This document shows, piece by piece, positions 1-4,992 of a stretch of 6,630 nt of DNA; within the stretch, counting starts at the first letter, position 1, and every line of letters starts with the position of its first letter. The notes under the pieces are model-generated. The model was not told the DNA's origin. It ran no database searches and was given only the letters and a program-made list of their open reading frames with translations. The position numbers and the translations under genes are program-made. The stretch is from NCBI GenBank assembly GCA_028823185.1, contig JAPKBY010000103.1, positions 1 through 6,630 of the forward strand, in the 5' to 3' direction. The DNA comes from Planctomycetota bacterium. Lineage in GTDB: Bacteria; Planctomycetota; UBA1135; GCA-002686595.

Positions 1-172
1 GAAAGACGAGCTTCCCCTGCGCGTCGATCTCTTCACAACCCTCTGGAAGGTCAAGGCCGACGCCCCGGGCGCTCACGACCCCTCCGACGATCAGAAGGTC
101 TTCCGTGGAGACCCCGCTCGCTTCAACAATCTTTGCGCCACGTACGAAGAGGTTTCCATTGGATGTGCTCAT
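1..172 (-). CDS. Amidohydrolase, dihydropyrimidinase/D-hydantoinase-like, N-terminal fragment
   Basis: Reading the minus strand from an ATG at 172-170 gives 57 codons without a stop, and the frame runs off the left edge. Seen in the sequence: the product starts MSTSNGNLFVRGAKIVEASG, then has DLLIVGGVVSARG around residues 25-36, and ends LPEGCEEIDAQGKLVF. Known of the family: this is the N-terminal beta-sandwich strand pattern of cyclic amidohydrolases (dihydropyrimidinase, hydantoinase, allantoinase, dihydroorotase), where 'IDAxGKLVxPGxIDxHxH' leads into the metal-binding HxH motif. That motif would lie just outside the window. The nL.lPeGcEeIDA spacing looks most like dihydropyrimidinase/D-hydantoinase, which hydrolyse cyclic diamides in pyrimidine or hydantoin breakdown in the cytoplasm, but the fragment is too short to separate the subfamilies. 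There is no Shine-Dalgarno sequence before the ATG. A TACCCT hexamer ends 8 nt upstream, suggesting a leaderless mRNA. It is transcribed divergently from the propeller gene across 64 bp. Confidence 0.75.
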   Translation of the reverse strand, partial: MSTSNGNLFVRGAKIVEASGVSTEDLLIVGGVVSARGVGLDLPEGCEEIDAQGKLVF

Positions 173-180
173 TGCGAGAG

Positions 181-186
181 AGGGTA
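181..186 (-). promoter_or_regulatory. Putative -10-like element (TACCCT) of the amidohydrolase gene
   Basis: On the minus strand the hexamer TACCCT (plus-strand agggta) is followed by 8 nt and then the ATG at 172-170. It fits TAnnnT, the least a -10 element needs. If transcription starts the usual 6-8 nt downstream, the mRNA would begin at or next to the start codon and have no leader, in keeping with the missing Shine-Dalgarno sequence. No good TTGACA-like -35 box is visible about 17 nt upstream. The call rests on the matching element at the other three gene starts of the window. Confidence 0.5.
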
Positions 187-223
187 AACACTCTAGGTCC
201 GGGCTGAAATAGCAGAGAGGTAC

Positions 224-229
224 TATCCT
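224..229 (+). promoter_or_regulatory. Putative -10-like element (TATCCT) of the propeller protein gene
   Basis: TATCCT is followed by seven bases (TTCACGA) and then the ATG at 237. The hexamer matches TATAAT at four of six positions. A start of transcription 7-8 nt downstream would fall on or beside the A of the ATG, giving a leaderless or nearly leaderless mRNA. The purine run AGAGAGG at 214-220 ends 16 nt before the ATG, too far away to act as a normal ribosome binding site. An overlapping TACTAT at 221-226 is a possible alternative -10. No clear -35 box is visible. Confidence 0.5.
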
Positions 230-236
230 TTCACGA

Positions 237-1334
237 ATGTTCCTCACCTCCTTCCTCCTGCTCAGCATTCAAGCCCCTGAAGTCATTCATCCTGACTACG
301 AGCTGATTCACATCAGCGAAGAGTCAGATTTTGAAGCCTGCGGAGTCGCAGATTTTGACAGAGACGGCGACCTCGACATCATCAGCGGTGACTCTTGGTA
401 TGAGGCACCTAATTGGGGACCTCAGCCCGTCAGCCCGATCAAAGCTGTCGGCGGCTATCGAGTCGACTTCGCCGACGTCCCCATCGACGTAGACGCTGAT
501 GGCTGGATCGATGTGGTCTCCTGCAGCTGGCATGACCGAGCGGTCTTTTGGCGAAGAAACCCCGGCGAGGAAGCCGGCGAGTGGGAGACCCATGAGGTCG
601 ACCGCCCCGGAAACATGGAGACCGCCTTCGCCGCCGACGTCGACGGAGATGGCGCCCTCGATTTTGTCCCCAACGTCATGGGTAGGACGGTCTGGTTCAG
701 ACTTGAAGAGGGCGCGCTCATTCCTCGCGTCATCTCAGAGGAACGCGGCGGTCACGGGATTGGAATTGGAGACCTTGATGGAGATGGCCGCGCTGATGTC
801 CTTGGTCCCGACGGTTGGTTCAAAGCTCCTAAGGATCCACTCAAAGGTGAGTGGGAGCACAAGGCTGAGTGGAGCCTCGGCTCCGCTGGCATCTCAATCA
901 TCGCTCATGACTTTGACGGCGACGGTCTCGTCGACGTCTTCTGGGGCATGGGTCATGACTTCGGTCTCTACTGGCTCAAACAGGGCCGGGATAAAGATGG
1001 TGGCCGCACCTGGACACGCCACACGGTCGATGACTCATGGTCTCAAGCTCATGGGCTCACCCTCGCTGACCTCGACGGCGACGGCCAGAGCGAGGTCGTC
1101 ACTGGCAAACGTCGCTACGCTCACAACGGTCACGACCCGGGCGGCGAAGAGCCCTTGATCGTCTGCACCTACTCCTACAGCTCAGAGACGTCCAAATTCA
1201 CCCGCACCGTCCTCACCAAGGGCGGTGAGGTCGGCGCTGGCCATTACCCCATCGTCCGTGACATGGACGCCGACGGCGACCTAGATATCGTCCTGCCAGG
1301 CAAGAGCGGGCTCTATCTCCTGCGCAAGCGCTGA
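237..1334 (+). CDS. Exported FG-GAP/VCBS repeat seven-bladed beta-propeller protein
   Basis: Start: an in-frame TAG at 210-212 with no other start codon after it makes ATG 237 the only reasonable choice. Residues 2-13 are hydrophobic and end in IQA, like a short signal peptide, so the protein is probably secreted or surface-exposed. Seven calcium-loop motifs of DxDxDG type are visible: DFDRDGDLD (39-47), DVDADGWID (84-92), DVDGDGALD (134-142), DLDGDGRAD (179-187), DFDGDGLVD (225-233), DLDGDGQSE (278-286) and DMDADGDLD (342-350). Their 39-64 residue spacing fits one FG-GAP/VCBS blade each, so the protein is essentially one complete seven-bladed propeller of the integrin-alpha type with no attached catalytic domain. 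DSWYEAP (52-58) and DGWFKAPKDP (192-201) are motifs I associate with planctomycete and verrucomicrobial members. Known family roles are calcium-stabilised binding of protein or carbohydrate; the ligand here cannot be told. Its stop lies 2 bp from that of the convergent prlC. Confidence 0.88.
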   Translation: MFLTSFLLLSIQAPEVIHPDYELIHISEESDFEACGVADFDRDGDLDIISGDSWYEAPNWGPQPVSPIKAVGGYRVDFADVPIDVDADGWIDVVSCSWHDRAVFWRRNPGEEAGEWETHEVDRPGNMETAFAADVDGDGALDFVPNVMGRTVWFRLEEGALIPRVISEERGGHGIGIGDLDGDGRADVLGPDGWFKAPKDPLKGEWEHKAEWSLGSAGISIIAHDFDGDGLVDVFWGMGHDFGLYWLKQGRDKDGGRTWTRHTVDDSWSQAHGLTLADLDGDGQSEVVTGKRRYAHNGHDPGGEEPLIVCTYSYSSETSKFTRTVLTKGGEVGAGHYPIVRDMDADGDLDIVLPGKSGLYLLRKR

Positions 1335-1336
1335 GC

Positions 1337-3421
1337 CTAGACGAGCCCTGTGTGGCGCTTCAAAGCGTCTGTAGACGGCCCACGACCGCGGAAATCTTGG
1401 AAGATCTCCATCGGGTGACGGCTGCCACCTTGCGCTAGGACCGTGTCACGGAACTTGCGTCCCATCTCTTCGATCGCTGCCTCATCGTCAAGCCCAGCTT
1501 CCTCGAAGGCGCTGAAGGCGTCCGCGGACAGAACCTCGGCCCACTTATAGCTGTAGTAACCTGCCGAGTAGCCCCCAGCGAAGATGTGGCTGAAGCTGCA
1601 CTCGAAGTGATCTTCGGCTAGCGGCGGGACGACAGTCGAGAAGCTCACGACTCGCTCCTTCACCTCAGCCACAGTCTCATCGCTAGACGGGTCGTAGCGG
1701 TGGTGAAGCTCCATGTCCAAGTGACCGAAGTAGAGTTGACGCAAGACGCCCGAGCCGGAGCGATAGTTCTTCGCCGCGACGAGGCGATCAAAGAGATCTT
1801 TGGGGAGCGACTCGCCGGTCTCGAAGTGACCTGCGAAGCCCATGACTGTCTCTTCGTGATAAGTCCAGTTCTCCATGAACTGACTCGGCAGCTCGACCGC
1901 ATCCCATTCGACGCTCTCGATACCCGCAGCTTGCGGGACATCAACAGTCGTCAACATATGCTGAAGACCGTGACCGAACTCATGGAAGAGTGTCTCGACC
2001 TCACGGTGTGTCATGAGTGAAGGTCTCTCCCCTGCCGGAGGTGTCTGGTTACAGACGAGGACAGCGGTCGGGAGCCGGAGGCTGTCATCACTGAGAGGAG
2101 CGCGCCCGATGAGGTTGTCCATCCATGCCCCCCCGCGCTTGTCCGCGGGGCGTGAGAAGGGATCGAGGTAGAAGGACGCGATGTCTTCTCCCTTCGCGTC
2201 TTTGATCCTGAAGTAGCGCACGTCCGGATGCCAGACCTGCACCTCCCCGTCAGCCGCTACGACGTCGACGTCGAAGAGGCGCTTGGTGATGCTAAAGAGG
2301 CCTTCAAGCACCTTGGGGAAGGGGAAATAAGGTCTCAGCTCCTCATCTGAGATGTCGTATTGCTTCTCCCGCATACGCTCTGCCCAGAAGCCAGCGTCCC
2401 AGTTTGCGAGCTCTAGATCCGCATCTCCTGTCTGCTCTCTGGCGAACTTAACGAGCTCTGCGTGGTCTTCTTTCGCCTTTGGCATCGCTGCAGCGCGCAG
2501 CTCTGCGGTCAGTGCATCAACAGAGTCAACATCCTCTGCCATCTTTGTCGCCAGAGAGATCTCAGCGTGTGAGCTGTATCCGAGGAGCTGGGCTTTCTCG
2601 CGACGGAGCGTCAAGATGCGATCGATACGAGGCTTGTTGTCATGCTCTCCCGTGGAGGCCACGGTGACCAAGGCGCGATAGACCTCTTCACGAAGAGCAG
2701 AGCTCTTGCAGTGCATGAGGAAGGGACCGGCGACGGGGCCATCAAGAGAGATGCGCCACGGACCAGCCTCAGGCGTCGCGTCATCATGTCCATTTTCTTT
2801 TGCTGCAGCGGCTGCTGTTTGACGCAGCGTCTCGGGAAAGCCCTCCACATCAGCCAAGTCCGTGAGGATCATCTCATAGGACTTGCGGCTATCGAGGACA
2901 GCGTTAGAGAAGCCTGTCGAGAGCTCAGCGAGCTCCTTCTGGATTTCATTGAAGCGCTCCTTCTCTGCTCCCTTGAGAGAGATGCCCGAGAGCTTCATGC
3001 CCAAGAGCTCCTTCTCAACGAGGCGCTGTCGTGTTGAGTCCAGCGCGGTCCAGCTATCACCCTTCATCAGCTCTTCGAGCGCCGCATAAGTCGCCGTGCT
3101 CTGTCCCATAGAGGTGAAGAATTCGATCACCTTGGGCTGCAGCTCCTCGTGAACGGCCCGCAGCTCGTCAGAGTTGCGCACTCCCATCAGGTGCCCGGTG
3201 ATGTGCCAGGCATAGCCGAGGGGCTCTGTGAGCTCTCGCAAGCGCTCAAAGATGCCCTCCCAGGTCGACTCTACAGACTCCTCAAAGGCGCTGAAGTCAG
3301 CTGCAGCCTGCTCTAAGAGGACCGGGACGGCCTCGCTCGCATGTTCAGGAGTGACCTCCTCGAAGCGGGGCGGGGTGCCGTGGGCATAGAGGGGATTGTT
3401 ACTGGTCGCGGACTGGATCAT
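1337..3421 (-). CDS. prlC: Oligopeptidase A, M3 family zinc metallopeptidase
   Basis: The 694-residue product is collinear end to end with E. coli oligopeptidase A (about 680 residues). The N-terminus has NPLYAHGTPPRFEEVTPEH, matching the family's NPLL...LPPF..I.PEH opening. The catalytic motif HEFGH is at 480-484: His480 and His484 are zinc ligands and Glu481 is the general base. The third ligand is expected to be Glu510 in WDAVELPSQFMENW (506-519), at the same spacing as in PrlC. The substrate-binding block SHIFAGGYSAGYYSYKW (611-627) carries the conserved His612, Tyr618, Tyr622 and Tyr625. The C-terminus GGSRHPMEIFQDFRGRGP is also typical. No signal peptide is visible, so it should be cytoplasmic, degrading short peptides left by ATP-dependent proteases and possibly cleaved signal peptides. 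All key residues are present. An Ala-rich linker near 202-220 (TAAAAAKENGHDD) accounts for some of the extra length. It is divergent from the ABC operon and has no Shine-Dalgarno sequence. Confidence 0.95.
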   Translation of the reverse strand: MIQSATSNNPLYAHGTPPRFEEVTPEHASEAVPVLLEQAAADFSAFEESVESTWEGIFERLRELTEPLGYAWHITGHLMGVRNSDELRAVHEELQPKVIEFFTSMGQSTATYAALEELMKGDSWTALDSTRQRLVEKELLGMKLSGISLKGAEKERFNEIQKELAELSTGFSNAVLDSRKSYEMILTDLADVEGFPETLRQTAAAAAKENGHDDATPEAGPWRISLDGPVAGPFLMHCKSSALREEVYRALVTVASTGEHDNKPRIDRILTLRREKAQLLGYSSHAEISLATKMAEDVDSVDALTAELRAAAMPKAKEDHAELVKFAREQTGDADLELANWDAGFWAERMREKQYDISDEELRPYFPFPKVLEGLFSITKRLFDVDVVAADGEVQVWHPDVRYFRIKDAKGEDIASFYLDPFSRPADKRGGAWMDNLIGRAPLSDDSLRLPTAVLVCNQTPPAGERPSLMTHREVETLFHEFGHGLQHMLTTVDVPQAAGIESVEWDAVELPSQFMENWTYHEETVMGFAGHFETGESLPKDLFDRLVAAKNYRSGSGVLRQLYFGHLDMELHHRYDPSSDETVAEVKERVVSFSTVVPPLAEDHFECSFSHIFAGGYSAGYYSYKWAEVLSADAFSAFEEAGLDDEAAIEEMGRKFRDTVLAQGGSRHPMEIFQDFRGRGPSTDALKRHTGLV

Positions 3422-3475
3422 GAGGTTGTTTCCGGTGGGCTCGGTCAGACGTTCTAGAAGACTATTGAGTCCCAG

Positions 3476-3481
3476 AGGATA
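3476..3481 (-). promoter_or_regulatory. Putative -10-like element (TATCCT) of prlC
   Basis: On the minus strand TATCCT (plus-strand aggata) lies 54 nt before the prlC ATG at 3421-3419. It matches TATAAT at four of six positions and has the same form as the elements at the other three gene starts. Unlike them it would leave a leader of about 46-48 nt, in which I see no Shine-Dalgarno sequence and no in-frame ATG, GTG or TTG. The leader contains the 8-bp palindrome TTCTAGAA at 3452-3459. No clear -35 box is visible. Confidence 0.4.
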
Positions 3482-3509
3482 GCCGATTCCCCTCGCCGTT
3501 CCTGCGGGC

Positions 3510-3515
3510 TACCCT
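3510..3515 (+). promoter_or_regulatory. Putative -10-like element (TACCCT) of the gldA-like operon
   Basis: TACCCT is followed by six bases (TGTCTG) and then the ATG at 3522. Initiation 7 nt downstream would fall exactly on the A of the start codon, giving a leaderless operon mRNA. No Shine-Dalgarno sequence precedes the ATG. TTCCCC at 3487-3492, 17 bp upstream, is at best a very weak -35 match. The element is 28 bp from the prlC element on the other strand, so the two promoters lie back to back. Confidence 0.5.
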
Positions 3516-3521
3516 TGTCTG

Positions 3522-4262
3522 ATGATCCGTGCAGAGGCTATCACCCGAAACTATGGCGAGAAGTGCGCTGTAGACTCCATCTCCTTCCAGGTTTCGGCGG
3601 GAGAGGTGGTCGGATTCTTGGGCCCAAACGGGGCTGGGAAGACGACCGTTCTACGAATGCTCTCTACCTACCTCCCCCTCTCTGGAGGGAAGCTCACGGT
3701 CGCAGGGCACGATGTCAGCGCTGAGCCCCTAGCCGTTCGCCGCTCCATCGGCTACTTGCCGGAGCATGACGCGCTCTTCGACGGGATGCGGGTGAGGGCT
3801 TTCTTGAAGTTCTGCGGGGAGGCTCATGGCCTCGACGCTGCCACCTTGAGCGCCCGCTGCTCCCAGCTAGTTGAGCGCTGCGAGCTCAGCTCAGTCCTCG
3901 ACCAACGAATCGGCACTTGCTCAAAGGGCTACCGACGCCGCATCTCACTCGCTGCATCTCTGCTGCATGACCCAAAGGTCTTGCTCCTTGATGAACCCAC
4001 CCACGGCCTCGATCCACTGCAAGTCGCTGCCTTCCGAGAGCACCTCAACATTCTCAGAGAGGGACGCGCGGTCCTCTTCTCCAGTCATGTCCTCGCTGAG
4101 GTCGTCGGAGTCTGCGACCGCATCTTGATGATCAATCACGGCAAGCTCCTCTTGAATGAAGAGACTGAGGTCCTCCGCCAACGTGCGAGCGAGGCTGGCA
4201 CTGACCTCGAAGGTCTCATCCTAGAAGCTGCGCGTGCTCCCCGCGCTGAGGTGAGCTCATGA
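3522..4262 (+). CDS. gldA: ABC-2 type export ATPase, GldA-like
   Basis: The 246-residue product is a single nucleotide-binding domain of the ABC-2/GldA class and acts at the inner face of the membrane, hydrolysing ATP to drive the partner permease. Motifs in order: Walker A GPNGAGKTT at 34-42; IGYLPEHDALF at 76-86 in the Q-loop position (Glu81 in place of Gln, as is common in this class); signature SKGYRRR at 134-140; Walker B VLLLDE at 153-158 with Asp157 and catalytic Glu158; D-loop GLD at 162-164; switch His189 in SSHVLAEV. The S-K-G-Y signature in place of SGGQ is what links it to GldA. The residue before it is Cys133 where GldA-type signatures usually have Leu. The ATG at 3522 places Walker A at the normal position and follows a TACCCT element by 6 nt. 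The stop overlaps the next start as ATGA. The substrate cannot be inferred, and a role in gliding should not be assumed. Confidence 0.92.
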   Translation: MIRAEAITRNYGEKCAVDSISFQVSAGEVVGFLGPNGAGKTTVLRMLSTYLPLSGGKLTVAGHDVSAEPLAVRRSIGYLPEHDALFDGMRVRAFLKFCGEAHGLDAATLSARCSQLVERCELSSVLDQRIGTCSKGYRRRISLAASLLHDPKVLLLDEPTHGLDPLQVAAFREHLNILREGRAVLFSSHVLAEVVGVCDRILMINHGKLLLNEETEVLRQRASEAGTDLEGLILEAARAPRAEVSS

Positions 4263-4990
4263 GAGCAGTGAACCTCATTGCCCGTCGAGAGCTGCGTGCG
4301 CTCTTTGACGCTCCCGTCGCTTATGTCGCGACGGCCGCCTCCTTGCTCGTGCTGCTCTCTCTCTTCACGACGGAGTTCTTCATCGCCGGCAGGCTTGATC
4401 TGAACCCGCTCTTCCGCTGGCTCCCAGCTGTCGCTGCGCTGCTCCTCCCCGCGCTCGCCATGCGACTCTGGGCAGAAGAGCGCCGCCGTCGCACCTTCGA
4501 ACTCTGGGTCACGCTCCCTTTCACAGCCACAGAGCTCGTCCTCGGGAAATACATCGCTGGGATGGCTATCTGGTCACTCTTCCTCCTCGGCACGACGCCC
4601 GCGATCGCCCTCCTCTACTCCCTCGGAGCACCTGACCTAGGGCTGATCTGCTCTGGATACCTCGGCGCGCTCCTCTTGGGCTCTCTGCTCCTCTCTCAAG
4701 CTCTGTTCCTATCCAGCCTCACGAAAGAGGTGGTCGTCGCCTTCTTGACTGGCTGCGCAGGCAGCATCCTCCTGCTCGCTAGTGGTGCTCCGCGCCTCGT
4801 CGCTGTCCTAGATGGCCTAGCGCCCGAGCTCGCGCTCGGCTCAAACCTCGCAGAGCATCTCTCGGCCCTCGTGCGCTTCGACGCCTTCCGAGACGGCTTC
4901 ATCGGATTGAGCCATAGCGCCTGGTTCATCGGCACCTCACTCGTCTTCCTCGCAGCCAACGCGTGGGCTGTCAGGAACATCCGCGACTGA
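4259..4990 (+). CDS. gldF: ABC-2 type permease subunit, GldF-like
   Basis: The 243-residue membrane protein has about six hydrophobic segments, near residues 20-42, 54-71, 98-120, 130-152, 157-180 and 220-238. Between segments 2 and 3 lies the cytoplasmic coupling region MRLWAEERRRRTFELWVTLP (68-87) followed by GKYIAG (96-101), the hallmark 'RxxAEERxxGTxExLxTxPxxxxExVLGK' pattern of ABC-2 permeases such as GldF. The late FDAFRDGFIGLSHSAWF (207-223) matches the family's conserved segment before the last helix. It should form the transport path with the upstream ATPase. Start and stop of the two genes overlap by 4 bp (ATGA), which points to translational coupling and a tight subunit ratio. The downstream GldG-like gene starts 2 bp after its stop. 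The length is normal and no break is visible. The transported substrate is unknown. Confidence 0.88.
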   Translation: MRAVNLIARRELRALFDAPVAYVATAASLLVLLSLFTTEFFIAGRLDLNPLFRWLPAVAALLLPALAMRLWAEERRRRTFELWVTLPFTATELVLGKYIAGMAIWSLFLLGTTPAIALLYSLGAPDLGLICSGYLGALLLGSLLLSQALFLSSLTKEVVVAFLTGCAGSILLLASGAPRLVAVLDGLAPELALGSNLAEHLSALVRFDAFRDGFIGLSHSAWFIGTSLVFLAANAWAVRNIRD

Positions 4991-4992
4991 TC

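Noticed and set aside
214..220. AGAGAGG as a Shine-Dalgarno sequence for the propeller gene
   Set aside because: It ends 16 nt before the ATG, beyond the usual 5-10 nt, and it would lie upstream of the proposed transcription start.
499..1158. Long plus-strand open frame overlapping the propeller gene in another frame
   Set aside because: It lies wholly within the FG-GAP gene, whose seven calcium-loop repeats prove the other frame. The product is low-complexity Ser/Thr/Ala-rich sequence with no recognisable motif.
1308..1348. Inverted repeat GGGCTC/GAGCCC around the two convergent stops as a bidirectional terminator
   Set aside because: The arms are only 6 bp with a 29-nt loop, and there is no T-run on either side. 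The inner GCGCAAGCGC can form only a 3-bp stem.
2642..3037. Plus-strand open frame antisense to prlC, and similar ones at 1700-2020 and 2352-2681
   Set aside because: prlC is collinear with oligopeptidase A throughout this stretch. The antisense frames come from the codon bias and show no domain, start signal or TAYCCT element.
4963..4992. GTG 4963 as the start of the GldG-like gene
   Set aside because: It would overlap gldF by 28 bp and add ten polar residues (VGCQEHPRLI) before the first helix. GTG 4993 gives a normal short basic N-terminus and a 2-bp gap, although without a clear ribosome binding site neither choice is certain.
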